From the NCBI RefSeq assembly GCF_002153655.1, contig NZ_JOPJ01000001.1:62001-126000 (forward strand): 64,000 nt of DNA, written 5' to 3'. The notes below the pieces were generated by a model. The model saw only the letters and a program-made list of their open reading frames with translations. It was not told where the DNA came from and made no database searches. Positions 35,561 through 45,786 of this stretch are shown one piece after another. The DNA is from Acetobacter okinawensis. GTDB lineage: Bacteria; Pseudomonadota; Alphaproteobacteria; Acetobacterales; Acetobacteraceae. How positions within the stretch are numbered: the first letter of the stretch is position 1; each line of letters starts with the position of its first letter. The position numbers and the translations under genes were made by a program.

Positions 35561-36961
35561 TCAGCGGAAGGGAGAACCACCGGGACCACCCGGAGGACCT
35601 CCACCCATTCCCTTAGGCATGAGCGCAGACATTCCCTGGCGCATGAGACCTTTCACGCCCAGTTTGTTAAAACGCTTCATCATGGTGGACATCATGTCGA
35701 ACTGCTTGAGCAGCTTGTTGACGTCCTGAACTGTTGTTCCCGACCCTGCGGCAATACGCTTTTTGCGCGATGCCTTGATGATCCCCGGCGCGCGGCGCTC
35801 ACCACGGGTCATGGAACCGATAATGGCCAGATGCGTCTTGAGGACGGACGTATCAAGGTCCTTGTCCCCCAGCGCTTCCTTGACCTTACCCATACCCGGC
35901 AACATTCCCAGAATACCGGAAATGGAACCAAGCTTGTTGATCTGACGGATCTGGGATGCGTAGTCATCCAGATCAAACTTGCCAGCCATCATGCGCTGGG
36001 CCAGACGCTCGCCTTCCTCGTGGTCCAGCGTATCGGCCGCTTTTTCCACAAGACCGGCAATATCGCCCAGACCCAGAATACGGCCAGCCACACGCTCGGG
36101 ATGGAACTCATCCAGCGCGTCCAGCTTTTCGCCCGAACCGGTCAGCTTGATGGGCGCGCCGGTAATAGCCTTCATGGACAGGGCCGCGCCACCGCGCGCA
36201 TCACCATCCATACGGGTCATGACAACACCGGTCACGCCCACGGCCTCGTTAAACGCTTTGGCGGTGTTTACCGCGTCCTGCCCGGTCATGGCGTCCACAA
36301 CCAGCAGGGTTTCTGCCGGGTGTGTTACATCCCTGATCTGGCGGACTTCCTCCATTAACGCTTCGTCAATGGACAGACGACCCGCCGTATCAAGGATAAC
36401 GACGTCATACCCTTCCTTACGCCCGACATCGAGCGCGCGCAGGGCGATTTCCACCGGCGTCTGCCCTGCGATAATGGGCAGGGAAGTAACACCCGCCTGC
36501 TGCGCAAGCTGGGCAAGCTGCAACTGGGCGGCGGGGCGCTGGGTATCGAGCGAGGCCAGAAGCACCTTTTTACGCTCACGCGTAGAAAGGCGCAGGGCCA
36601 GCTTGCCCGAAGTTGTGGTCTTACCAGAACCCTGAAGCCCGACCATAAGCACAGGCACGGGCGGAATGGCGCTCAGGTTGAGCGGGGCAACGCCCGCACC
36701 ACCGAGCGCATCGATCAGGGCATCGTTAACAATCTTGGCGACCGCCTGACCGGGGGAAATGCTTTCCAGCACCTCATGGCCGACTGCGCGCTCTTTAACC
36801 TTGTTAACGAAATCCTTGACAACAGGCAGCGCGACGTCCGCATCCAGCATGGCCAGACGGACTTCGCGCATGGCCTCCATCACATCGGCTTCAGACAGCG
36901 CGCCACGTTTGGCGAGACCATCAAAAACCCCGGAAAGCTTGCCTGATAGAGCTTCGAACAA
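35561..36961 (-). CDS. ffh: Signal recognition particle protein Ffh
   Basis: GTPase that binds 4.5S RNA and delivers membrane proteins to FtsY. NG domain: P-loop [41 protein letters not shown]. The Met-rich M domain follows ([42 protein letters not shown]). No ATG fits the family start; the TTG at 36961 gives [19 protein letters not shown], aligning with usual MFE-x-LS-x-RL starts, with GGGGTG about eight bases before it. A GTG at 36970 and an ATG at 37003 in frame are alternatives. First gene of the ribosomal/tRNA operon. Confidence 0.95.
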   Translation of the reverse strand: MFEALSGKLSGVFDGLAKRGALSEADVMEAMREVRLAMLDADVALPVVKDFVNKVKERAVGHEVLESISPGQAVAKIVNDALIDALGGAGVAPLNLSAIPPVPVLMVGLQGSGKTTTSGKLALRLSTRERKKVLLASLDTQRPAAQLQLAQLAQQAGVTSLPIIAGQTPVEIALRALDVGRKEGYDVVILDTAGRLSIDEALMEEVRQIRDVTHPAETLLVVDAMTGQDAVNTAKAFNEAVGVTGVVMTRMDGDARGGAALSMKAITGAPIKLTGSGEKLDALDEFHPERVAGRILGLGDIAGLVEKAADTLDHEEGERLAQRMMAGKFDLDDYASQIRQINKLGSISGILGMLPGMGKVKEALGDKDLDTSVLKTHLAIIGSMTRGERRAPGIIKASRKKRIAAGSGTTVQDVNKLLKQFDMMSTMMKRFNKLGVKGLMRQGMSALMPKGMGGGPPGGPGGSPFR

Positions 36962-37077
36962 GAGCAACACACCCCATAACAAGACGCGCCACTGCGCGAA
37001 CACTCGCGGAGTGGCGGGCCTGATTTGTTGCAGGGCTTACGGCACAACCGCGCCCTGAGTCAAGGAACTTCTGGTTT

Positions 37078-37596
37078 TTACTTCTTCTGCGTATCGGAAG
37101 AAATCTGCTGGGCGGGATGCTGCAACGCATTCAACTCCCCAAGCAGCGCATGGATGCGCTTCTGCCGGTCGCGCATCTGGGCAAGCTGGTCCGGGGTCAG
37201 CACATCATGAATCCGGCTTGCTGTCTGGAGGTGCCGTGCCTCACGCTCCGCCCGCAGGGCGGCCATCTGCTGCTGCACCTGCGCAATTTTGTCCTGATCC
37301 AGCGGGCCGGGTGCGCTCAGCAGATCCTCTATCTGGGCATGCAGGTTTTCAAACTGCTCCTGCGTGTCCTGCGCCTGATCCTGATCGTGCGCTTCCTTGA
37401 GGATGGTTGCGATCTGGTTGCGCTGCTTGCGGGTCAGGTCCAGCCCGTCCAGCGCATTCCCACCCGGACCACCAAACGTGGAGCCGACACCCATGCCGCC
37501 CCCCATACCCCCCGGCCCTGCCGCATGAGCCGACAGACCAGTGAGAGAAAGCCCCGCGACCAGTGCCGCAGCCAGTACACCATTGCTGATCTTCAT
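37078..37596 (-). CDS. Periplasmic Spy/CpxP-like (LTXXQ) protein
   Basis: A 172-residue secreted protein. The signal peptide (MKISNGVLAAALVAGLSLTGLSAHA) is likely cut at about residue 25, followed by a Gly/Met-rich spacer. The rest is alpha-helical and charged, with LTRKQRNQIATILKE and LTPDQLAQMRDRQKRI, two LTxxQ-type motifs as in Spy, CpxP and CnrX relatives. Such proteins are envelope chaperones or stress/metal sensors. An ATG at 37665 in the same frame would hide the signal peptide. It lies alone between ATP12 and ffh. Confidence 0.78.
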   Translation of the reverse strand: MKISNGVLAAALVAGLSLTGLSAHAAGPGGMGGGMGVGSTFGGPGGNALDGLDLTRKQRNQIATILKEAHDQDQAQDTQEQFENLHAQIEDLLSAPGPLDQDKIAQVQQQMAALRAEREARHLQTASRIHDVLTPDQLAQMRDRQKRIHALLGELNALQHPAQQISSDTQKK

Positions 37597-37716
37597 GACC
37601 TGATTACTCTCCTGCAAAAACAGATGCCGTTCCCTGATGTGACCAGAAAAACAGCAATGCGCCAAGTGCGCGCAACACGACCCACCCCCTGCACACAGGC
37701 ATTGGTGGGCCAGCGC

Positions 37717-38469
37717 TTACGCCTGGCGTGTTAACGCATCAAACCGTGCTGCTGTTTCCAGCTCCATCTGCATACTGGCAATGCGGTCCGTGACCTCGGT
37801 ATCCTGCCCCCATATGGCTATCTGGTGGCGTTCATCCACCGTGGCGCAGGCAACCAGTTCTTCCACCGCAGCGCCCCCCAGCAGGGCCAGCCCCAGCACC
37901 AGACTGCCCAGCGCAGGCACAGCCACCCCCAGCACAGCCAGTTGGGCATCTGTCATGCTCTGCATAGCCGCGCCAAGCGCCTGCAGGTCCTGCCCGGACT
38001 GGCGGATGGGCATAACCCCGTGCGTCGTGTGGAAGGCAACCCCATAGGTTTTGCCAAGCCATGCCAGCCACGGGTCCCACAATGCTGCCTGCTGGGCTGC
38101 CAGCTTGCCCTGCGCACCGTCGCGGTAGCAGACCAGATCGCTGTTGGCGTAAGCCAGCAGACTCTCCAGCACACCATCCCGCGCCTGCGGAATACGCTCG
38201 AGCATGGACCCTGCAATACCGGTCAAAGGCAGGTCATCCGGGGTAAAGTAGCCTCCCCCCTCCTGCCCGGCCGCCTGCCATTCGGCCACAAGAGCCTCTG
38301 CCAGCGCGCGGGAGGGAACACACAGGGCCGTTTTGCCGGGCAGGCGTACGCAGCGCCCATCCAGCTCCACAGCATAAGCCCCGTCCTGCGGAACTAGCTG
38401 GGCCTGCTTCCAGAATCGTTTGCGCCCCGCTGGCGCACGGGCAGGCATACCGGTCGTGCCCCCGCTCAC
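37717..38469 (-). CDS. ATP12 family F1-ATPase assembly chaperone
   Basis: A 250-residue homologue of mitochondrial Atp12, which helps fold the F1 alpha subunit. The family start RFWKQAQLVPQDGAYAVELDGRCVRLPGKTALCVPSRALAEALVAEWQA is clear. The middle has the helical SLLAYANSDLVCYRD and WDPWLAWLGKTYGV blocks, and the end DERHQIAIWGQDTEV. It overlaps the AsmA-type gene upstream by four bases. Restricted to alphaproteobacteria and eukaryotic organelles, it supports the taxonomic placement. Confidence 0.93.
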   Translation of the reverse strand: MSGGTTGMPARAPAGRKRFWKQAQLVPQDGAYAVELDGRCVRLPGKTALCVPSRALAEALVAEWQAAGQEGGGYFTPDDLPLTGIAGSMLERIPQARDGVLESLLAYANSDLVCYRDGAQGKLAAQQAALWDPWLAWLGKTYGVAFHTTHGVMPIRQSGQDLQALGAAMQSMTDAQLAVLGVAVPALGSLVLGLALLGGAAVEELVACATVDERHQIAIWGQDTEVTDRIASMQMELETAARFDALTRQA

Positions 38470-40625
38470 CGGAACAGCCCCAGACCGTGCAGCATATTCA
38501 TGATTTTTTCCTCCCTGCTGGCTTTTTTGGCCACCGTAGTCGGGGTCGGGCCATCCGCCCCTTCCCGCGCAGCCGCAAGAAGTGCTGTGCAGGACGTGGC
38601 ATCATCCCCGCCACCACCGCCAATGGTAATGCCGAAGCGCCCGTCTCCTGCCGCGGCCATACTGACCTGCGGGTTATTCCATACCCCGGTCACATGCAGG
38701 GAGGACGATGCAGACGCCCCACCCAGCAACACCTGTGGGGCCAGTTGCATGTTCAGCTCATGCGTGGCCAACGTCACCGTACCCTGCCCCCGCAGGTGCA
38801 GAAAATCACTCTCCAGCCCCAGCTGGTCAATATGGGCAACACCATTGGCAAACTGGGTATGCAGACCAAAGCAGCGGATGGGCATCTGCCCCTTGACGGG
38901 CACCTGTGGCCCCAGCATCCGGCGCAGCAATGTGCTGCCCACGCTGCCATCCACCACAGATGCGCCAAGGTGGCCTGTCAGAGTGTTACTGCGCTGCTGC
39001 GCATTTTCGCCCTGAGCCGAAAGCGCCCCCACAAGCTGCACCGTGCCGTGCATGTCGGGTGCAACATGCATCCACGCCTGCACCACAGCCAGTGGCAGGA
39101 ATACGGAGCGGGCAGATGCCTCCACCACAGGCTGCGAGCCAGAAATATCATACACAAGGCGGGCCACCTGCTGCTGGCCATTCCCTACGGCATGGATCGG
39201 GTCCAGCGCCAGACGGCCATTGCCCAGCACCACATGGGTCTGCACCTGCGACCACGCAACGCCCTGCCAGTTCATGGCCTGCACCTGCACGTCCCCCGTC
39301 AGGGCGAGGGCGTTCAGCACATCGGCCAACCCATGGTTTTTGTAAAGAAACTGCGTTTTTCCGCTTTCTACATGACCGGTCACGGCAAGCCCTGTGGCGT
39401 CTGGCCACTGCTGGCCAAAACTCAGGTGCTCCAGCCGCCCCTGCACATCCAGCGCGGAGTGGGTCGTGCTCAGCACCCCCTTGACCTGCATGGACGAGCC
39501 ACCCTGCGTTAACGCCAGATCCACCGGAGCTTCGGCCTGTGGCTGCATGGGCACAAGCTGCGCCAGAGTGCCTGCTGTTCCGTTTATGCCAATGGGCTGG
39601 TCACCCAGTTGCCCCTCCACATGTACGCTCAGCGGGTCTGTGGGGGCTGGGGCGTCCACGACCACGCGCGCCAGAGCGGCCTGTGGGAGCCAACGCCCCA
39701 CATCCACCCGGCCCGCGCGCACATGCAGGCTTTGCAGTTGCGGTGCATCCCCACTGCCACCCACACTCAGATCAACCGAAAGGTTCTGCCCATCCGGCAG
39801 GCTGGCATGCGGGAAAAAAGCGTTCAAATCCTGTATCTGGCCCACAGAGCCACCCAGATGCAGGGCATACACCCGCTCGGCCCCGGGGGCATTGATAACC
39901 CCGTCCAGATGAGCAAGCCCGATGGAGTGCCCACCATTGTTCAAACTCAGGCGCAGTTGCAGGGGCAATTGTGCGCCCAGCGGCCAGAGTGGGCCTGTCT
40001 GCCCGCTAAGGGTAAAGCTCGCGCCCCCCTTCTGCCCCTGTATGTCCATGTCGGGGGTAGTGCCATCCAGCCCGCGTATTGTTGCACGGTTCAGGGCAAA
40101 CGTGCCGGAGTGGTGGGTCTGCGCGTCCTCCCACGTCACCTGTGCCTGACTGATGCTCAGGTCCGTCACGCCCACATTCCAGTGCATATGCACCGGACCG
40201 GAGGGAGTGCTTGCGCCCGCCTGCTCGGGCGGAGATGGCGGCGTAAGCAGCCAGTCTGCCCGCCCATCGGCCAGACGGCGCAGGGTCAGTTGTGGGCCAA
40301 CCACGCTCACATCACGCAACGCAATACGGTGGGAGAACAGCGGCATAAGGGCAAGCCGCGCCCGCACCTGCCGAACCACCAGCGCATCCGGCCCCGCGTT
40401 ATCCACCCCGGACAGGCGCACATCCTGCGCCTCCACCCAAGGGAAAGGCAGAACCCAGACATGCAGCGCACCAATGCTCAGGTGCCGCCCCGTACCCTGC
40501 TCCACAGCATCACACAGCCGGGTTTTGAGCCATGTTGCGTCCTGCGTTGCGGAAAAAATTGTCCCGCCCCCGACAGCAACAGCCACAACACCCGCGAGCA
40601 GGCCGATTTTCCATTTAAGACGCAT
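38466..40625 (-). CDS. AsmA family protein
   Basis: A 719-residue envelope protein with an N-terminal membrane anchor (residues about 5-25) and a long, beta-rich periplasmic part. AsmA traits are the early TWLKTRLCDAVEQGTGRHLSIGALHVW, a central repeat-like pattern of strands, and the C-terminal LLRRMLGPQVPVKGQMPIRCFG plus FASNGVAHIDQ-like block. AsmA proteins are thought to carry phospholipids to the outer membrane. The start at 40625 has GGGAG nine bases upstream; the open frame continues upstream but without similarity. It is between the pseudouridine synthase and ATP12 genes. Confidence 0.86.
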   Translation of the reverse strand: MRLKWKIGLLAGVVAVAVGGGTIFSATQDATWLKTRLCDAVEQGTGRHLSIGALHVWVLPFPWVEAQDVRLSGVDNAGPDALVVRQVRARLALMPLFSHRIALRDVSVVGPQLTLRRLADGRADWLLTPPSPPEQAGASTPSGPVHMHWNVGVTDLSISQAQVTWEDAQTHHSGTFALNRATIRGLDGTTPDMDIQGQKGGASFTLSGQTGPLWPLGAQLPLQLRLSLNNGGHSIGLAHLDGVINAPGAERVYALHLGGSVGQIQDLNAFFPHASLPDGQNLSVDLSVGGSGDAPQLQSLHVRAGRVDVGRWLPQAALARVVVDAPAPTDPLSVHVEGQLGDQPIGINGTAGTLAQLVPMQPQAEAPVDLALTQGGSSMQVKGVLSTTHSALDVQGRLEHLSFGQQWPDATGLAVTGHVESGKTQFLYKNHGLADVLNALALTGDVQVQAMNWQGVAWSQVQTHVVLGNGRLALDPIHAVGNGQQQVARLVYDISGSQPVVEASARSVFLPLAVVQAWMHVAPDMHGTVQLVGALSAQGENAQQRSNTLTGHLGASVVDGSVGSTLLRRMLGPQVPVKGQMPIRCFGLHTQFANGVAHIDQLGLESDFLHLRGQGTVTLATHELNMQLAPQVLLGGASASSSLHVTGVWNNPQVSMAAAGDGRFGITIGGGGGDDATSCTALLAAAREGADGPTPTTVAKKASREEKIMNMLHGLGLFR

Positions 40626-40659
40626 GTCTGGTTTTCTCCCGCGCAGGTTTTGTTGCCGC

Positions 40660-41643
40660 TCAGCCGCCCTTGCGCGCAGGGGGGGGCGTTGTGCCGGGTG
40701 TAAAGCCCAGAGCGCGGAAGGTCTCGCGCATATGGGGGGGGAGTTCCGCGCTGACAACCAGCCTGCCGCCAGCAGGGTGTGGCATATCCAGCTCACGCGC
40801 ATGCAGGTGCAACTGGTCGGTAAAGCCCGAAGGATGCGCCGTAGCGCCACCATATTTGGGATCACCCAGAATGGGGGTTCCCAAAGACTCGCAATGCACG
40901 CGCAACTGGTGCGTGCGCCCCGTAAGCGGGGAAAGCCCGAGCCATGAGAACTTGCGGGCTGCCGAATCCAGTACCTCGTACACCGTGCGGGCGGACTGTG
41001 CGTCCTCATCCTTACGGTCGGCGGCTACTGTAATGGCTCCCGGGCCTGCGCCAAGGCGGGCCAGAGGCTGGTCAATCTCGCCCGAAAGGGGGTCAGGCCT
41101 GCCAACAACAACTGCCCAGTATGTTTTTTTAACATCCCGCCCACGGAAGGCCGCAGCCAGCTTGGCAGCAACACCGGGGGTTCTGGCCAACAGCAGCAGA
41201 CCGGACGTGTCCCGGTCGATCCGGTGGACAAGCCTTGGGCGCGGGTCCTCGGGGTTTTCACGCAGGCCATCAAGCATCATGTCCACATGGCGGGTAATGC
41301 CCGGACCACCCTGCACGGCAAGGCCGGAGGGTTTATTGAGCACGATCAGGTGCTTGTCCTGATAGACGACCATGCGCTGGATTTCGCGCACCAGCTTGTC
41401 ATCCAGCGGGCGTGGCACATCACGCGCGGGCTTGGCGGCCATGGGAATGGGGGGAACGCGCACGCTCTGCCCCGGCTCCAGCCGGGTGGAGGCATCCACC
41501 CGCTTGCCCTCGACGCGAATCTGGCCCGTACGGCACAGTTTTTGCAGCGCGCCCTGGGTCAGGTGCGGGTAATGACGGCGGAAATAACGGTCGAGGCGGA
41601 TACCGGCCTCGTCCTCGCTCACGGTAAGATTGACAACACTCAT
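40660..41643 (-). CDS. RluC/RluD-type 23S rRNA pseudouridine synthase
   Basis: A 327-residue enzyme. The N-terminal S4 RNA-binding domain (IRLDRYFRRHYPHLTQGALQKLCRTGQIRV) is followed by the catalytic RluA-type domain. The catalytic Asp lies in LVHRIDRDTSGLLLLA, and later motifs are GRTHQLRVHCESLGTPILGDPKYG. RluC versus RluD cannot be settled by eye; single-copy alphaproteobacterial forms are often called RluC. The ATG at 41643 is chosen since the longer frame lacks similarity. It begins ten bases after rarA. Confidence 0.9.
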   Translation of the reverse strand: MSVVNLTVSEDEAGIRLDRYFRRHYPHLTQGALQKLCRTGQIRVEGKRVDASTRLEPGQSVRVPPIPMAAKPARDVPRPLDDKLVREIQRMVVYQDKHLIVLNKPSGLAVQGGPGITRHVDMMLDGLRENPEDPRPRLVHRIDRDTSGLLLLARTPGVAAKLAAAFRGRDVKKTYWAVVVGRPDPLSGEIDQPLARLGAGPGAITVAADRKDEDAQSARTVYEVLDSAARKFSWLGLSPLTGRTHQLRVHCESLGTPILGDPKYGGATAHPSGFTDQLHLHARELDMPHPAGGRLVVSAELPPHMRETFRALGFTPGTTPPPARKGG

Positions 41644-41653
41644 GCGCTGATAT

Positions 41654-42997
41654 TCACGACTGGCGCCGTTCCCGCAAGCGGGACCATGTTTCCAGCCTGT
41701 GTTTAACCTCCCGTTCGTAGCCTCTACCCGTTGGATTATAAAAGGTCTGGCGGCGCATACCATCGGGGAAATAATTCTGCCCCGAGAACCCTTCCTCCGC
41801 ATCGTGGTCGTATTCATACCCCTTGCCGTAGCCAATATCCTGCATCAGCCGGGTGGGGGCGTTGAGAATATGGGCGGGGGGAATAAGGCTACCCGTCGCC
41901 TTGGCCGCACGCCGCGCTGCGCCATACGCCTTATAAGCCGCATTGGATTTGGGGGCGGTGGCAAGGTGCACCACAAGCTGGGCCAGAGCCAGCTCGCCCT
42001 CGGGGGAGCCGAGCCGCTCGTACGTCTCCCACGCAGCCACGGCCAGCGGGAGCGCGTTGGGGTCGGCCATCCCCACATCCTCAGTTGCAAACCGGGTCAG
42101 CCTGCGGGCCAGATAACGCGGGTCCTCCCCACCTTCGAGCATACGGGCAAACCAGTACAGGGCTGCATCGGGGTCCGACCCGCGGAGTGATTTATGCAGG
42201 GCGGAAATAAGGTTGTAATGCTCCTCGCGGTCCCGGTCATACAGAATGGCCCTTTTGGCCAGCAACCGGGCCAGCGCCTGCGCATCCAGCGGTTTTGTGT
42301 TCTTCAGGCTCAGCACCTGCTCCACCATGTTCAGCAGGTAGCGACCATCCCCATCCGCCATGGCGCGCAGGGTCGCGCGGCCGTCCTCCGTAAGGGGCAG
42401 GGGGTGGCCTGTCTCCTCCTCCGCACGCGCAAGCAGGGCCTCAAGTGCCGGGTCATCCAGCCGGTTCAGCACCATGACCTGACAGCGTGAGAGCAAAGCC
42501 GAGTTGAGCGCAAAGGAGGGGTTTTCTGTCGTGGCTCCCACCAGCACAACGGTGCCATCCTCCACCACGGGCAGAAATCCGTCCTGCTGCGCGCGGTTGA
42601 AGCGGTGGATCTCATCCACAAACAAAAGCGTGCCAATCCCGCCCTGAGCGAGCTTGCGCGCCGCATCGAACGCTTTTTTAAGATCCGCAACACCCGAAAA
42701 CACGGCCGAAATCTGCATGAACCGCAACCCTGCCGCCTGTGCCAGCAGGCGGGCAATGGTGGTCTTGCCGACCCCCGGCCCACCCCACAGGATCAGGCTG
42801 GGCAGGGTGCCGCGCTCAAGCATAAGGGTCAGTGTGCCCTCCGGCCCCAGCAGGTGCCCCTGCCCCACCACATCAGCCAGACAGGCCGGGCGCAGGCGGT
42901 CCGCCAGCGGCTGGGTCGGGGTGTGTCTGCCACCGGCACGCGCGGGAGTATCCTCCTGCGGTGGCGGTGCAGCGCCAAACAGGTCCTCCCCCGTCAT
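41654..42997 (-). CDS. rarA: Replication-associated recombination protein RarA (MgsA)
   Basis: AAA+ ATPase of the clamp-loader family that acts at stalled forks with SSB. Features: PLADRLRPACLADVVGQGHLLG start, Walker A WGGPGVGKTTIARLLA, Walker B LFVDEIHRFNRAQQD, sensor 1 GATTENPSFALNSALLSR. The C-terminal tetramerisation domain follows (LYWFARMLEGGEDPRYLARRLTRFA and NDAYKAY-type SNAAYKAYGAA). 447 residues, full length. First gene of a four-gene run with the pseudouridine synthase, AsmA and ATP12. Confidence 0.95.
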   Translation of the reverse strand: MTGEDLFGAAPPPQEDTPARAGGRHTPTQPLADRLRPACLADVVGQGHLLGPEGTLTLMLERGTLPSLILWGGPGVGKTTIARLLAQAAGLRFMQISAVFSGVADLKKAFDAARKLAQGGIGTLLFVDEIHRFNRAQQDGFLPVVEDGTVVLVGATTENPSFALNSALLSRCQVMVLNRLDDPALEALLARAEEETGHPLPLTEDGRATLRAMADGDGRYLLNMVEQVLSLKNTKPLDAQALARLLAKRAILYDRDREEHYNLISALHKSLRGSDPDAALYWFARMLEGGEDPRYLARRLTRFATEDVGMADPNALPLAVAAWETYERLGSPEGELALAQLVVHLATAPKSNAAYKAYGAARRAAKATGSLIPPAHILNAPTRLMQDIGYGKGYEYDHDAEEGFSGQNYFPDGMRRQTFYNPTGRGYEREVKHRLETWSRLRERRQS

Positions 42998-43137
42998 ACT
43001 CTTCTGTGCCGTGTGGTCATGGCGTTCATCCCCCCACTATCCCCCAATCCATCGTGCTGGCCTTTATATCGCCATGCGGCCCCTGTTTTTCCAGTGGGTC
43101 TGTTTGCAGCAGGCGCCGCCATGCCTGCCCCCAAGCG

Positions 43138-43806
43138 TCAGTCTTCCGGCTGGGCAGGCAGGTCAAACAGGCTTGCGGGAATATCCGCCCCCGGATGCAC
43201 GTCTGACAGGGTCACGCGGGTCTCGCGCCCCTGTGCGTCCACCACGCTCCATGACCGCAGGGCCAGCGGGTTTTCATAAAAAACCAGCGTCAGGCTGCCA
43301 TCCCCCGGCTGGGCAGCCCGCACCAGCTTGACCGCAACCAGCCCGCCTTCGTGGCGGAACGCAGTCACGACCACCCCATCGGACAGGCTGACATGCTGGG
43401 CCAGCAGCAGCCCAAGCGGTGTGCGGTCCATGGGAATGACCGAAGTCTGGTCCAGCTGATTATCGCGGAACACGACCTTGCCCTGACTGGCAACCAGCAG
43501 CAGAGGCGATGGCGGGTCATAGGCAAGGCGCATCTGTCCGGGGCGCTTCATCCAGACCGTGCCGGTTGTGCGTTTGCCTTCGGCATCTATCTGCTGGATA
43601 TGCGCCTCAAACGTGAGCGAACGGTTGAGTGCCTGCTCGATTTTGGCCACCCATGCCCGATCGGAGGTGGAAAGACGTGCAGGCACAACAGCAGATGCCG
43701 CAAGGCCCTGCCCCTCTGCCCCACCCGCATCCTGTGCATGGGCAACCCCTGCAAACAGGGCCAGACTGGCGCACAATGGCGCAACCGCGCGGAAAATAGT
43801 CTTCAT
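43138..43806 (-). CDS. lolA: Outer-membrane lipoprotein carrier LolA
   Basis: Periplasmic chaperone that ferries lipoproteins from LolCDE to the outer membrane. A signal peptide ending AHA (about residue 24) is followed by a disordered linker and then the LolA fold: ALNRSLTFEAHIQQID, GTVWMKRPGQMRLAYDPPSPLLLVASQGKVVFRDNQ, and the late VDAQGRETRVTLSDV. 222 residues. Downstream of ubiA on the same strand. Its clients probably include BamB and BamE encoded in this window. Confidence 0.9.
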   Translation of the reverse strand: MKTIFRAVAPLCASLALFAGVAHAQDAGGAEGQGLAASAVVPARLSTSDRAWVAKIEQALNRSLTFEAHIQQIDAEGKRTTGTVWMKRPGQMRLAYDPPSPLLLVASQGKVVFRDNQLDQTSVIPMDRTPLGLLLAQHVSLSDGVVVTAFRHEGGLVAVKLVRAAQPGDGSLTLVFYENPLALRSWSVVDAQGRETRVTLSDVHPGADIPASLFDLPAQPED

Positions 43807-43864
43807 GATCGTGGCATCTCACCTTGACTGCCAGCCTTTGGTGCCAGCAAAAAACGCAACAACA

Positions 43865-44782
43865 TCAAACAGCCAGCAACCCAAGTGCGAGCGCCAGCGC
43901 AATGGTCAGTCCGATTTCGCGGTTGGCCCGGAACTGCGCAAGGCACAAAGCCGGTTTGGCCGGGTTAACCGCCACCACCTGCCGCCAGAACAAAATAGCG
44001 GGCAGCAACAGAGCGGGCCAGAACAGCACACCAGCCCCCGCCAGCAGGCCAGCACCTGCCAGCAGCACAACCGTCAGCCCGTAACACACCCCTATAAAGG
44101 AGCGTGCCCGCCCCGCCATAAGGCGCGATGTGGATTTAACGCCTATCCGCGCGTCATCTTCCATATCCTGAAAGCCGTAGATCGTATCAAACCCAAGCTG
44201 CCAGACAATCGTGGCAGCATAAAGGGCGGCCTGCGCCCATGCCAGTTGCCCTGCCGCAGCCGCATACCCCATGGGGGCGCCAAAACCGAAGGTAAACCCC
44301 ATGACAAGCTGCGGCCACCACGTAAACCGTTTGGCCAGCGGGTAAAGGCCCACAAGCACCAGAGAGGACACACCCAGCACCCACGACAGGGCATTAAGCT
44401 GCACCAGCACGCCCAGCCCCATGGCCAGCAGCAGGAGCAAAAAGCCCGCAGCCTGCCCCATGCTCAACGCCCCGGAGGCCAGTGGCCGCCCCGCCGTGCG
44501 CGCGACCTGACGGTCAATATCACGGTCCCACATGTCATTCACAACACAGCCAGCAGAGCGCATGACCAGACTGCCAATGCCAAACAGGGCAATCAGGCGC
44601 AGCCGCTCCATGGGAGCAACCCCCTGTGGCAACAGAATACCCCACATACCGGGAAGCCACAAAAGCCACGTCCCCACAGGCCGGTCCAGCCGCGCCAGCA
44701 ATGCATAGCCTTGCAGGGAAGGAGGAAGGCGGGCGATCCATCCCGTAACCCGGATGTCGGTATGGCTGGGGGAAGCAGACAC
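43865..44782 (-). CDS. ubiA: 4-hydroxybenzoate octaprenyltransferase
   Basis: Membrane prenyltransferase of ubiquinone synthesis. The Asp-rich motif is VVNDMWDRDIDRQVARTAGRPLASG, with the second Asp site in DTIYGFQDMEDDARIGVKST. About eight hydrophobic segments. The start is uncertain: the open frame extends to an ATG at 44962 that overlaps divergent rsmE, but similarity begins near TGWIARLPPSLQGYALLARLDRPVGTWLL. I give the GTG at 44782, which makes 305 residues, the family norm. Together with coq9 it serves ubiquinone formation. Confidence 0.93.
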   Translation of the reverse strand: MSASPSHTDIRVTGWIARLPPSLQGYALLARLDRPVGTWLLWLPGMWGILLPQGVAPMERLRLIALFGIGSLVMRSAGCVVNDMWDRDIDRQVARTAGRPLASGALSMGQAAGFLLLLLAMGLGVLVQLNALSWVLGVSSLVLVGLYPLAKRFTWWPQLVMGFTFGFGAPMGYAAAAGQLAWAQAALYAATIVWQLGFDTIYGFQDMEDDARIGVKSTSRLMAGRARSFIGVCYGLTVVLLAGAGLLAGAGVLFWPALLLPAILFWRQVVAVNPAKPALCLAQFRANREIGLTIALALALGLLAV

Positions 44783-44951
44783 GATTCTGATAAAGCCTCT
44801 GGTCAGGGACAACACACACCATGGTGCGCAGCCCCCTATGCCACAAACCGGCGCGCACCATAACCTCCCCACCACGCCTGCCTTTGCAAAACCGGGTGTT
44901 TCGTGCGTAAACCGGGCCTGTTCTTCCGTTACGTGAGCAGATGCAGGATAA

Positions 44952-45725
44952 ATGACCGGCATGAATGGCCTCTCCCGCCTCCCCCGCCTGTATGTGGACC
45001 CAGCCCTTGTGCCGGTGCCAAACGCAGGTGCTACCTGCCCGATCCCGCCCGAGCAGGCCCGCTACCTTGGCACCGTCCTGCGCAGGAAAGCTGGCGATCA
45101 GGTGCGTGTCTTCCACGCTGGTATGGGCGAGTGGCTGGCCAGCATTGCCGACATTCGCAAAGACCGGGGCAGTCTGGCCCTTGAGCGCCAGATCCGCCCG
45201 CCCCAGCCCTGCCCGCCGCTGCAACTGGCCTTTGCCCTACTCAAGCGCGACGCTACTGATCTGGTCATCCGCATGGGTACGGAGCTGGGGGTCAGCACGT
45301 TTCTCCCCCTTGTGAGCGAGCGCACCAACACGCACCGCGTCAACCCCGAACGGCTGCACGCCATAGCGGTGGAAGCCGCCGAACAATGCGAGCGGCTGGA
45401 CATACCCACCATAGCCCCGGTGCAGACCCTGCCCACCCTGCTGGGGCAGTGGCCGCAGACCAGCACCCTGTTTGCCGCCATTGAGCGGCTGGGCGAGCGC
45501 ACGGCGGAACCCACCCACACGCCCCCGCAGGTACGCGCAGGCGACGGACTCCTGATCGGACCTGAAGGCGGGCTGAGTGAGGCCGAATGCCAGACCCTGC
45601 TCCAGCGCCCCTTTGTTGCCCCGTTTTCCCTTGGTTCGCTGGTGTTACGGGCCGATACAGCCGTGGTGGCGGGGCTGGCCCTGCTGGGCAATGGCTTGCG
45701 CTCTGCCCCCGTTTCATCACAATAA
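44952..45725 (+). CDS. rsmE: 16S rRNA m3U1498 methyltransferase
   Basis: SPOUT methyltransferase that methylates U1498 of 16S rRNA. N-terminal PUA-like part: PRLYVDPALVP, then LGTVLRRKAGDQVRVFHAGMGEW. The knot region shows ELGVSTFLPLVSERTNT, AIEAAEQCERLDIP-type AVEAAEQCERLDIPT and the SAM-binding LLIGPEGGLSEAECQ followed by LGSLVLRADTAVVAGLALL. 257 residues. Divergent from ubiA and about 60 bases before gshA. Confidence 0.95.
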   Translation: MTGMNGLSRLPRLYVDPALVPVPNAGATCPIPPEQARYLGTVLRRKAGDQVRVFHAGMGEWLASIADIRKDRGSLALERQIRPPQPCPPLQLAFALLKRDATDLVIRMGTELGVSTFLPLVSERTNTHRVNPERLHAIAVEAAEQCERLDIPTIAPVQTLPTLLGQWPQTSTLFAAIERLGERTAEPTHTPPQVRAGDGLLIGPEGGLSEAECQTLLQRPFVAPFSLGSLVLRADTAVVAGLALLGNGLRSAPVSSQ

Positions 45726-45786
45726 GGTAATTGCTCCTGTCTTGCCCCACGACCGCAAGGCTGTTTTTTGGGATACAGAAAACCTC

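Noticed and set aside
43559-44863. 434-codon plus-strand open frame opposite lolA and ubiA
   Set aside because: Gln/His/Pro-rich reverse-frame product; both opposite genes are well supported.
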